NCBI GenBank assembly: GCA_964391025.1
Contig: CAYMKJ010000071.1
Location: forward strand, 1 to 24,189
Reading direction: 5' to 3'
Origin: SHZI01 sp964391025
GTDB taxonomy: Bacteria > Pseudomonadota > Gammaproteobacteria > Steroidobacterales > GCA-2729495
DNA: 24,189 nt
Shown: piece after piece, positions 13,867 through 20,309 of the stretch
Layout: each line of letters starts with the position of its first letter
How positions within the stretch are numbered: the stretch's first letter is position 1
Made by a program: the position numbers and the translations under genes
The notes under the pieces: model-generated
Seen by the model: the letters and a program-made list of their open reading frames with translations, nothing else
The model's database searches: none
Told to the model about the DNA's origin: nothing

Positions 13867-14204
13867 TACAGCGCGTTGTCGCCTGTCTCGCCGGTGCGGA
13901 TGCGCAGCGACTGGTGCAGGTCCGTCACGAAAATCTTGCCGTCGCCCACTTTGCCGGTACGCGCCGCGGCCGTGATGGCTTCGATAACCCGCTCCACCAG
14001 CTCATCACTCACCGCAACTTCGACCTTGGACTTGGGCAGGAAGTCCACCACGTACTCGGCGCCCCGGTACAGTTCGGTGTGGCCGCGCTGGCGGCCGAAG
14101 CCCTTCACCTCGGTGACGGTCATGCCGTTGACGCCGACCTCCGACAGGGCATTACGCACGTCGTCGAGCCGGAAGGGTTTGATGATCGCGGTAATCAGCT
14201 TCAT
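13866..14204 (-). CDS. glnK: PII nitrogen regulatory protein GlnK/GlnB
   Basis: The 112-residue protein is a standard PII protein. It starts MKLITAIIKPF, carries the T-loop RQRGHTELYRGAEYVVDF with the uridylylation site Tyr51, and has the C-terminal TGKVGDGKIFV ATP-binding motif. PII senses 2-oxoglutarate, ATP/ADP and glutamine status. Its position before amtB marks it as the GlnK paralogue that plugs the ammonium channel. Start choice: ATG at 14202-14204, preceded by AGAGAG, gives the canonical length; the longer frame upstream runs into dacB. It starts 34 bases after the dacB stop on the same strand. I found no sigma54 site in the short gap, so transcription may come from further upstream. 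Confidence 0.95.
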   Translation of the reverse strand: MKLITAIIKPFRLDDVRNALSEVGVNGMTVTEVKGFGRQRGHTELYRGAEYVVDFLPKSKVEVAVSDELVERVIEAITAAARTGKVGDGKIFVTDLHQSLRIRTGETGDNAL

Positions 14205-14238
14205 GGGGACTCTCTGGTGGGTTGGCGTCGAGGCAATT

Positions 14239-15681
14239 CTAGCGCTGATGGACCCAGCGCAGGAGAGCGTTCTGGGCGTCCTTGCCACCGCCCCAGGTCG
14301 CCTTGGCATGGTTGACGACCATGACCACGACGTAGTCCGCACCGGACTCGCTGTGCACATAACCCGCGATCGCGGTCACGCTGTTGAGGGTCCCCGTCTT
14401 GAGGTGCATGTCGCCGGGCGACGGGTCATTCTTGAAGCGCCGCTGGGTTGTGCCGTCGAGGCCGGATAGCGAGAGCGACGCCTGGAATTCAGGCTGAAAC
14501 GGGCTGGCATGGGCCGCCAGCAGCATCCGTCCCATGCTCCCGGCGCTGATGCGGGTCTCCCGGGACAATCCGGCCCCGTTACCCAGCTGCAGTTCAGGAA
14601 AGTTCAGGCCCCGGCTGGCCAGCGCGGCCGTCGTCGCCCGCCGGCCCTTCTCCAGAGTCCCGGGCGGGCCAAACTTCTCCGCCCCTAAAGTCAGGAAGAT
14701 CTGGCGGGCCATCACGTTGTTGCTGAACTTGTTGACGGGCCTGATTACCTCGGCCAGGGGTGGCGACTGGAAGCTGACAAAGGGCGTCTTGCCGGCCGGT
14801 ACCTGGCCCTGACGAAGCCCGCCGGTCAGCCGACCGCCCTGTTCCTCCCACAGGCCCCGGAACGCGCCGTAGGCATAGGCCGGACCATCCAGGACTGAGC
14901 GCAGCAGCTGGTATTCGCCGCACTGGCTCGCCAGGGACCCGGAGAAGGTCACGCGGGGCAGCGTCGGCGAACTGCCCACCACCATACTGATTCCGCCCTT
15001 GCTGGAGCCGCACCCGCCCTTGAAGAGCCGCATCTTGTTAAGGATTTCCACGTTGGCAAGGGCAGGATCCGCCAGAATCTCCACTTGCCCGCTTGCGGCA
15101 TCGGGCCGAAAGATGAAGTTGACGGACTGGTAGTTCACCAGCAGGGCATCGGGCAAAGCGTTGTAGACCCGGTAGTCCTGGCCATCGAAGGCGCCCGGAT
15201 CCAGCTCTTCCCGGGCAAACCAGCTGTTGTCAATGACCAGGTCGCCATCGATGACGCTAAGGCCGCGGTTACGCAGCTCCCGCTGCAGGAGCAACAGGCG
15301 CTCCGTGACCAGATAGGGATCGCCATAGCCCTTGAGCAGGAGATCGCCGGTGAGCGTCCCGCCCTCGATCCGGCCGTCCACAAAGGCTTCCGTGCGCCAC
15401 TGGTAGGTAGGGCCCAGCGCTTCCAGCGCCGCGAAGGTGGTCACCAGCTTGATTACCGAGGCCGGATTGCGCGGCATCTCCGCGTTGAAGGTCAGGAGCG
15501 GCTCCGAGGTCCCCGTCCGCTGCACAAAGGCACTCACCGAGGCCTCGGGAAGCTGGCGCTGCACCAGAATCCGGTTAACGGGCGCCGGCAGCGTGGTCTG
15601 CGGTTGTGCACGCGCGGGCAGGCCGTGCGCCAGCAGCAGGGCGCAGGCGAGTATGCAGTGAGTCCGTTCCCTGCAACGCAT
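14239..15681 (-). CDS. dacB: D-alanyl-D-alanine carboxypeptidase/endopeptidase (PBP4)
   Basis: The 480-residue protein has a signal peptide (residues 1-25, RCRERTHCILACALLLAHGLP). It carries the three penicillin-binding motifs of class C PBPs: SVIK (75-78, catalytic Ser75), SNN in KFSNNVMARQ, and KTG in HLKTGTLNSVTAIAGY. A large insertion domain lies between SxxK and SxN, as in E. coli PBP4 (477 residues). It trims and cleaves peptidoglycan peptide cross-links in the periplasm. Start choice: ATG at 15681 gives a clean signal peptide and the family length; starts at 15717 or 15723 would add a charged extension. It lies downstream of the phospholipid gene pair and upstream of glnK. Confidence 0.93.
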   Translation of the reverse strand: MRCRERTHCILACALLLAHGLPARAQPQTTLPAPVNRILVQRQLPEASVSAFVQRTGTSEPLLTFNAEMPRNPASVIKLVTTFAALEALGPTYQWRTEAFVDGRIEGGTLTGDLLLKGYGDPYLVTERLLLLQRELRNRGLSVIDGDLVIDNSWFAREELDPGAFDGQDYRVYNALPDALLVNYQSVNFIFRPDAASGQVEILADPALANVEILNKMRLFKGGCGSSKGGISMVVGSSPTLPRVTFSGSLASQCGEYQLLRSVLDGPAYAYGAFRGLWEEQGGRLTGGLRQGQVPAGKTPFVSFQSPPLAEVIRPVNKFSNNVMARQIFLTLGAEKFGPPGTLEKGRRATTAALASRGLNFPELQLGNGAGLSRETRISAGSMGRMLLAAHASPFQPEFQASLSLSGLDGTTQRRFKNDPSPGDMHLKTGTLNSVTAIAGYVHSESGADYVVVMVVNHAKATWGGGKDAQNALLRWVHQR

Positions 15682-15759
15682 GGACAGTGGGGTTCCCGGG
15701 TAGCGCCGCAGGGCCATCCCCACCGGCGCGCGTGATTGTGCCGGATCGGCGCTCGGGCG

Positions 15760-16407
15760 TCAGCGTCTTCCGAGTATTTCCCAGCCTTCAGCCATCGCCA
15801 CCGCCCGAAGACTGGTATCCGGGCGGACAGCGACCGGGTGTCCGGCAAAGCGCAGCGTTGGCACGTCGTGGACTGAATCGGCATAGGCAAACATCTCCGT
15901 TGCCGGCACTTCGTGCTCGGCGCACAGCGCCTCAATCAGCTCCCGCTTCTCCTTGCCGAATGGGTGCCTGGCCGGCAGACCGCAGACGAAATGCCCGCCC
16001 TCCGTGGCGCAGCAGGTGCCGATGACGCGGGTGACGCCAAGCTCCCGGGCCAGGGCCTCGACCAGGAACTGCGGAGTACCCGACAGAAGCACGACCTTGT
16101 CACCTGCTGCCTGGTGCTGGCGCAGACGAGCCAGGCTGGGAGCAAACCACCAGCCGGGTGCAGAACGTCGGACCCAGTCGGAGGTGAGAGCTTCGACATC
16201 GGCGCACTTAAGGCCCGCAAGGTATGCCTTGTTCTTCTTCATGACATGCCGGCCGAATTCCGGCGCCCGGGCGATGGCGAAGCGCAGGAACGCCAGCAGC
16301 TGGCCAGGTCTGATCCAGCCCGAGCGGAACAGCAGGGCGATCAGCCGCTTCTCGGTGGTCGGCCCCGTGACCAGGGTGCCATCGACGTCAAAAACTGCCA
16401 GGGCCAA
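15760..16407 (-). CDS. HAD-IB family phosphatase
   Basis: The 215-residue protein has HAD motif I at the very start (FDVDGTLV, nucleophile Asp8), motif II as LLSGTP, and motif IV as YADSVHDVP. This makes it a haloacid-dehalogenase phosphatase of the IB type, like phosphoserine phosphatase or phosphatidylglycerophosphatase C. The start is a TTG at 16405-16407 with a weak ribosome site. It begins nine bases after the stop of a CDP-alcohol phosphatidyltransferase, so an operon is near certain. That context suggests it may dephosphorylate the phospholipid product made by its neighbour. The substrate is an inference only. Confidence 0.85.
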   Translation of the reverse strand: MALAVFDVDGTLVTGPTTEKRLIALLFRSGWIRPGQLLAFLRFAIARAPEFGRHVMKKNKAYLAGLKCADVEALTSDWVRRSAPGWWFAPSLARLRQHQAAGDKVVLLSGTPQFLVEALARELGVTRVIGTCCATEGGHFVCGLPARHPFGKEKRELIEALCAEHEVPATEMFAYADSVHDVPTLRFAGHPVAVRPDTSLRAVAMAEGWEILGRR

Positions 16408-16416
16408 AGCGCTGGC

Positions 16417-17061
16417 TCAGCGCCAGGGCGCTTCGGAGCGAAGCAGGCTGCCGAGAATGGTCCGGCGTTCGCTGTAGACAAACTCGACGATGACAGGCAG
16501 CCCGCGGACGAGGCAGAGAAGCACGGCGATCAGGACCAGGCCGCGGCCGATGGCGGCGCCGATGGCCCCGAAATTTCCCCACAGTTCCGGCACCAGGACC
16601 GGCAATGGCTGGAGCAGCAGCAGCCAGCAGAATGCCGTGGCCTTGACCACGGCATAGAGTCCGCGCATGAAGCGCCCCGCCACCAGCCATTTACCGAGCG
16701 GGGAAGTCATGAGGGCGAAGGGGCTCTCGCGGCGCTGCTTCGTCTGGCTGGCGCGAATGGCGTCGACAATCGTGCCGCGCACAACGAAAACCAGCGGCAC
16801 CCAGATCGGGACCAGAGCCAGGTTGGCCAGCACGATCCACATGGTCAGCTCCACGATGCGATCGCCCGCGATGTCGAACATGGCGCCAAACTGACTGGTC
16901 TCGTTGCGCTTGCGGGCCACGTAACCGTCGAGGCTGTCCGTCACGAATACCAGGATGAGGAGTGGCACGCTAAGGAGCTGGAGCAAGCCGGGCGGCCGGT
17001 GGGCAATGGCCACCACCACAATAAGCAGCAGGAGGCGGCTCAGGGTAATCAGGTTAGCCAT
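16417..17061 (-). CDS. CDP-alcohol phosphatidyltransferase
   Basis: The 214-residue membrane protein carries the complete family signature DG-x2-AR-x8-G-x3-D-x3-D, with Asp45, Gly46, Ala49, Arg50, Gly59, Asp63 and Asp67. It has around six membrane segments. Such enzymes join a CDP-linked lipid to an alcohol (for example glycerol-3-phosphate or inositol phosphate) in phospholipid synthesis. The HAD phosphatase nine bases downstream would suit a phosphorylated product such as phosphatidylglycerophosphate. The sequence is not a clear match to PgsA or PssA that I can recognise. ATG at 17059-17061 follows the sigma54 activator by 43 bases on the same strand. Confidence 0.88.
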   Translation of the reverse strand: MANLITLSRLLLLIVVVAIAHRPPGLLQLLSVPLLILVFVTDSLDGYVARKRNETSQFGAMFDIAGDRIVELTMWIVLANLALVPIWVPLVFVVRGTIVDAIRASQTKQRRESPFALMTSPLGKWLVAGRFMRGLYAVVKATAFCWLLLLQPLPVLVPELWGNFGAIGAAIGRGLVLIAVLLCLVRGLPVIVEFVYSERRTILGSLLRSEAPWR

Positions 17062-17104
17062 GCCCGGATTATAGGGGCGTGATCTTGTCAGCCGGAGCGG
17101 GCCG

Positions 17105-18922
17105 TCAATCGCCCGCCGGCCGGCTGATCTGCAGGGTCTTCATCCGATCCGTGAGAGTAGAGGGCCGGATGCCCAGCAGATCGGCTGCGCCGCCCTTGCC
17201 GGCGACCCGCCAACGAGCAGCCTCCAGGGCGGCCTTAAGGTTAGCCCGCTGCTCATCCCGCATCTGGGCCTCGGTGCGGAACGGCCTGGCCTCCTCCGGT
17301 GGCGCGTCGGGTGCGGCTGCCGATGCGGCGGCGCCGGCCGCGTGTTGCAACTCGGGCAGGGACAGATCGAGACGCAGGGTTTCGCCCGTCGAGAGAATCA
17401 CCGCCCGTTCGATCACGTTCTTCAGTTCGCGGACGTTGCCGGGCCAGGCATAGCGGCGCAGGACGTCCGCCTGGGTCTGCGTGATCTGCAGGCAGGGCCG
17501 GCCAAACTCGCGACAGCCCTGTTCGAGAAAGTGGACCGCGAGCTGCACGACATCATCCCCGCGGCGACGCAACGGCGGTACCTGCACCGGAAAGACACTG
17601 AGCCGGTAATAGAGGTCCTCCCGGAACTCGCCGGCCTCGACGGCTTTCTCGAGATCCTTGTTGCTGGCCGCAATCACCCGCACGTCCACCGTCCGGGTCG
17701 TCTCGTCACCCACGCGCTCGAATTCCCGCTCCTGGAGCACACGCAGCAGCTTGCCCTGGAGGGCCAGCGGGATTTCGCCGACTTCATCCAGGAAAATCGT
17801 GCCGCCATCGGCCAGCTGGAAACGGCCCACCCGATCCCGGTGCGCGCCCGTGAATGCGCCGCGCGCATGACCGAAAAACTCGCTCTCGAAGAGCTCGTCA
17901 GGAATCGAGGCACAGTTGACCTTCACCAGGGGGCCGTTGGTCCGGCTGCTGCGTGCGTGGATCGCGTGGGCCACCAACTCCTTGCCCGTGCCTGTTTCAC
18001 CGAGGATCAGCACATTCGCTGGCGTGTCGGCCACGGCCTCGATCCGCGCGAGCATGGCGCGGAGCGCCGGGCTGCCGCCGACGATCCTGCCGAAGTTCAT
18101 GGACACGCGGACCTCTTCCCGGAGGTAGTCCCGCTCCCGTTCGAGCTCCTCTTTGAGGCGGGCGATCTCGCCGTAGGCCTCCTTCAAGCGTGCTTCCGCC
18201 CGATTCCGCTCGGTGACGTCCTGGCTGGCCACCAGCGTGCGGACCACGGCCTGCCGGGCATCCCGTTCGGTGTGGGACGAGAGCTGCACGTCGCGCACCT
18301 CCCCGCTTCGGGTCACCATCTGCCGCGGGACATTCCGGATGTCCCCCGCGTTGATGATCTCCCGCAGGCGGCCGACCAGCGGCGCGCGGGAGGCGTCCGT
18401 CATGAACTCGAGGATCGAGCGGCCCAGGACCTCGTGGCGCGTGTAGCCGAGCTTTTCGAGCCAGTGGTCGCTGACATCAGTCAGCCGGCCCTCCGGGTCG
18501 ATGGTGTGGAGCATCGCCGGCGTGGCCTGGTAGAGATCACGATAGCGGCGCTCGAGGCGGGCCCGGTCGGACAGCTCCGTGAACACCGACAGGGAGTGCA
18601 GGAAGACGCCGGCCTCGTCGTACGCGGCCGTGCTGGTGACCAGCAGCTCGAGCGTGGTGCCGTTGGCCGTCCGGAATTCCACCGGAACGCTGTCGAGCCG
18701 CCCGGTGCGCCGAAAGCAGGGCCGGTGCTCCTCCCGGATCCGCCGGGCACTGCCGTCGGTGGCAACGTCCTCAGGCCGGCGGCCCTGCAGAGCCTCCCGC
18801 GTATAGCCCGTCCGGGTCACCCAGGTGTCGCTGACCTCGATGAAACACCCCTCCCGGTCCAGCAGGGCTGCCATGACCGGAATCCGGCGGAACAGGGTGA
18901 GGTTGGGATCGGGCGTTGCCAT
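17105..18922 (-). CDS. Sigma54-dependent activator, PAS-PAS-AAA+-Fis
   Basis: The 605-residue protein has two PAS sensor domains (about 8-118 and 125-240) and a coiled-coil linker (242-272). A complete sigma54 AAA+ domain follows (280-510): Walker A GETGTGKE at 308-315, the sigma54-contact loop GAFTGA at 355-360, Walker B IFLDE at 376-380, arginine finger region REDLYYRL at 434-441, and GNVREL. A Fis-type helix-turn-helix is at 555-600. No receiver domain is present, so it senses a signal itself rather than through phosphorylation. Bound near a -24/-12 promoter it drives open-complex formation. ATG at 18920-18922 lacks a clear ribosome site. Divergently, a sigma54 promoter at 19031 and repeated upstream sites are its obvious target. 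Confidence 0.92.
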   Translation of the reverse strand: MATPDPNLTLFRRIPVMAALLDREGCFIEVSDTWVTRTGYTREALQGRRPEDVATDGSARRIREEHRPCFRRTGRLDSVPVEFRTANGTTLELLVTSTAAYDEAGVFLHSLSVFTELSDRARLERRYRDLYQATPAMLHTIDPEGRLTDVSDHWLEKLGYTRHEVLGRSILEFMTDASRAPLVGRLREIINAGDIRNVPRQMVTRSGEVRDVQLSSHTERDARQAVVRTLVASQDVTERNRAEARLKEAYGEIARLKEELERERDYLREEVRVSMNFGRIVGGSPALRAMLARIEAVADTPANVLILGETGTGKELVAHAIHARSSRTNGPLVKVNCASIPDELFESEFFGHARGAFTGAHRDRVGRFQLADGGTIFLDEVGEIPLALQGKLLRVLQEREFERVGDETTRTVDVRVIAASNKDLEKAVEAGEFREDLYYRLSVFPVQVPPLRRRGDDVVQLAVHFLEQGCREFGRPCLQITQTQADVLRRYAWPGNVRELKNVIERAVILSTGETLRLDLSLPELQHAAGAAASAAAPDAPPEEARPFRTEAQMRDEQRANLKAALEAARWRVAGKGGAADLLGIRPSTLTDRMKTLQISRPAGD

Positions 18923-18939
18923 GGGGGGACACTACACGG

Positions 18940-18989
18940 TTTTCCGAGACTTTAGGAAACGCTTTTTCGTGACTCACGATTTTCCGTGA
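18940..18989. promoter_or_regulatory. Candidate activator-binding sites (UAS cluster)
   Basis: Three copies of a TTTTyCGnGA motif lie at 18940-18949, 18963-18972 and 18980-18989; the first and third are exactly 40 bases apart. Nested palindromes are CGTGA-C-TCACG (18968-18978), TCACG-N6-CGTGA (18974-18989) and TTTCC-N9-GGAAA (18941-18959). They lie 42-91 bases upstream of the -24 element at 19031 and just upstream of the activator gene. I infer they bind the Fis-type activator and may also give autoregulation. Confidence 0.5.
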
Positions 18990-19030
18990 AATTTTTGAGA
19001 GTAAGTGTCTGATTCTTAGGCGAACCGAGC

Positions 19031-19046
19031 TGGCACAAGAGCTGCA
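19031..19046 (+). promoter_or_regulatory. Sigma54 promoter (-24/-12)
   Basis: TGGCAC at 19031-19036 and CTGCA at 19042-19046 match the consensus YTGGCACGRNNNTTGCW at 12 of 14 defined positions, with invariant GG (19032-19033) and GC (19044-19045) at the exact spacing. The predicted transcription start is about 19057. The divergent sigma54 activator gene strengthens the call. Confidence 0.75.
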
Positions 19047-19056
19047 ATAGTCCTTC

Positions 19057-19221
19057 CGTCAAGTGCTTTGCCGGAATCCACGGCCCTCCAAGTGGCATTC
19101 GGCAGATCCGTCCCCCCGGAAAGCCTTGCAACGTGGCACGGCTTTGACTCCCCCTCAAAGTGGTGCCCGAGGAGCCCCTGGCTGGCGCGAACGGCCTCAG
19201 TCTGCGGGCTCCTTCTTTTTT
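19057..19221 (+). ncRNA. Predicted sigma54-dependent small RNA with C-rich loops
   Basis: About 165 nt run from the predicted sigma54 start to an intrinsic terminator, and no credible reading frame is contained. Hairpin I (19069-19104) pairs TGCCG-g-AAT-c-CAC with GTG-gc-ATT-CGGCA around loop GGCCCTCCAA. A single-stranded linker (19105-19134) contains CCCCCC. Hairpin II (19135-19167) pairs GGCAC..CTTTGA with TCAAAG..GTGCC around loop CTCCCCC. Hairpin III is the terminator. C-rich loops of this kind are complementary to Shine-Dalgarno sequences and are the target-recognition elements of several bacterial sRNAs, such as Xanthomonas sX13 as I recall it. The alternative is a structured, attenuating leader of the thioredoxin gene at 19291. 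Confidence 0.6.
19170..19221 (+). terminator. Intrinsic terminator of the predicted sRNA
   Basis: AGGAGCCC (19170-19177) pairs perfectly with GGGCTCCT (19206-19213). Inside, CTGG/TCAG and GGC/GCC extend the stem around a GCGAACG loop, and TTCTTTTTT (19213-19221) follows at once. It lies about 70 bases before the ATG of the thioredoxin gene, so it terminates or attenuates transcription from the sigma54 promoter. Confidence 0.75.
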
Positions 19222-19290
19222 CCGGCGCCTGCTTGAAAGGCCAGGCCCTCGCAGCCACATTGGACTGCCCCAGCAGAGAACCAACACCCC

Positions 19291-20034
19291 ATGTCCGACA
19301 CCGTGCAAGCGACCGGTCTCGCCACCTTCGAGCAGGACGTGCTCGAGGCCTCCCGCCAGATGCCGGTGGTCGTCGATTTCTGGGCCAGCTGGTGCGGGCC
19401 CTGCAAGACGCTCGGGCCGCTTCTCGAAAACGTGGCGCGGGCGCTCGCCGGCCGCGCGAAAGTGGTGAAGGTGGATACCGATGCCGAGCAGCAACTGGCC
19501 CGCCAGTTCCAGATTCGCAGCATCCCGACCGTCATGCTCTTCCGGGACGGCAAGCTGGCCAGTCAGTTTGTCGGCCTTCGGCCGGAACACGCCATCCGCG
19601 AGTGGGTAGCGCCATTCCTGCCGGCGATCGAAGGCGCGGCAGGAGCTGACGAGTCACAGGAAGGGCTGGCCGAACAGGCCCTGATGGCGGGGGATCCCGC
19701 CACGGCCCGTAAGCACCTCGACGAGCTGCCGGCGGATCGTCAGGAGACGGATCGGGTTCGCGGGTTGCGGGTGCGACTGTTCTTCGCGGATGAACTCCTG
19801 GCGGTCAGCGCAGGTACAGCCGATCTGGATGCCCTGTATACGGAAGGCCTGAAGGCAGCCGGGGTTGGCGCCCACGGCCGCGCGGCCGAGGCTTTTCTGA
19901 CGCTGACGACGCGCAGTCGAGCCTACCGTGAGGACGCGGGGCGCCTGGCACTGCTGCGCCTGTTCGAATGGCTTGGCGTCGCCGATCCGTTAGTCCAGGA
20001 TTACCGACGCCGACTGGCCCACTTGCTGCACTAA
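19291..20034 (+). CDS. cnoX: Thioredoxin-TPR chaperedoxin (CnoX/YbbN-like)
   Basis: The 247-residue protein has an N-terminal thioredoxin domain (about 8-110) with an intact WCGPC active site (Cys35, Cys38) and the cis-proline in RSIPTVMLF. A helical TPR-like C-terminal half follows (about 125-245; ALMAGDPATARKHLDEL). This is the CnoX/YbbN architecture: a holdase that protects unfolding proteins from oxidation and passes them to GroEL. E. coli CnoX lacks the CxxC redox pair; this one keeps it, as in Caulobacter. The ATG at 19291 has a poor ribosome site. TTGAAA at 19233-19238 could be a -35 of its own promoter. Its stop overlaps the stop of the convergent PGPGW gene. Confidence 0.88.
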   Translation: MSDTVQATGLATFEQDVLEASRQMPVVVDFWASWCGPCKTLGPLLENVARALAGRAKVVKVDTDAEQQLARQFQIRSIPTVMLFRDGKLASQFVGLRPEHAIREWVAPFLPAIEGAAGADESQEGLAEQALMAGDPATARKHLDELPADRQETDRVRGLRVRLFFADELLAVSAGTADLDALYTEGLKAAGVGAHGRAAEAFLTLTTRSRAYREDAGRLALLRLFEWLGVADPLVQDYRRRLAHLLH

Positions 20035-20309
20035 CGTTTAATCCCGAACCAGCGATCCCGCAGGCGGGTGTAGTGCCCTCGAAGTGCCTCCCGACCTTCC
20101 GGCGTGACGCTGTGCCTGACCTTGTCCAGCCAGAGCTTTGCCCAGGTGAATTCGATGGCGAGGATGGCCAGCCCAAGGACGATAATCGCCACGCCAGGGC
20201 CGGGCGTCAGGAGCATGATGATCCCGCCGAGCAGGATCGTCCCGCCGATCACTCCGATGACGATGCGCCGGGCCAGCTTGTAACTGATCGCGCCGAGCCT
20301 GCGGATCAC
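20031..20309 (-). CDS. PGPGW-family small membrane protein
   Basis: The 92-residue protein has a basic amphipathic start, two adjacent hydrophobic segments (about 15-32 and 38-53) separated by the LTPGPGVAIIVLGLAIL signature of the PGPGW family, and a charged C-terminal tail (VRHSVTPEGREALRGHYTRLRDRW). The family is of unknown function. Start choice: GTG at 20307-20309 overlaps the stop of the upstream hydrolase gene (GTGA), indicating coupled translation. Its stop codon overlaps that of the convergent cnoX gene by two bases. Confidence 0.8.
   Translation of the reverse strand: MIRRLGAISYKLARRIVIGVIGGTILLGGIIMLLTPGPGVAIIVLGLAILAIEFTWAKLWLDKVRHSVTPEGREALRGHYTRLRDRWFGIKR

Noticed and set aside
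14205..14238. Sigma54 promoter expected upstream of glnK
   Set aside because: The 34-base gap and adjacent dacB end were scanned on the minus strand; no GG-N10-GC element was found.
17342..18955. 537-codon plus-strand open frame
   Set aside because: It lies wholly antisense to the sigma54 activator, whose domains and catalytic motifs are complete. The frame is rich in His/Arg/Ala/Pro with no family resemblance, typical of a GC-rich shadow.
19134..19148. Second sigma54-like sequence TGGCACGGCTTTGAC
   Set aside because: The -24 half fits, but the -12 GC is missing at the required distance; the sequence is explained as the left arm of hairpin II.
19068..19649. 193-codon plus-strand frame across the sRNA region into cnoX
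   Set aside because: It overlaps cnoX out of frame, starts at a TTG without a ribosome site, and reads through the structured region. It is composition-driven.
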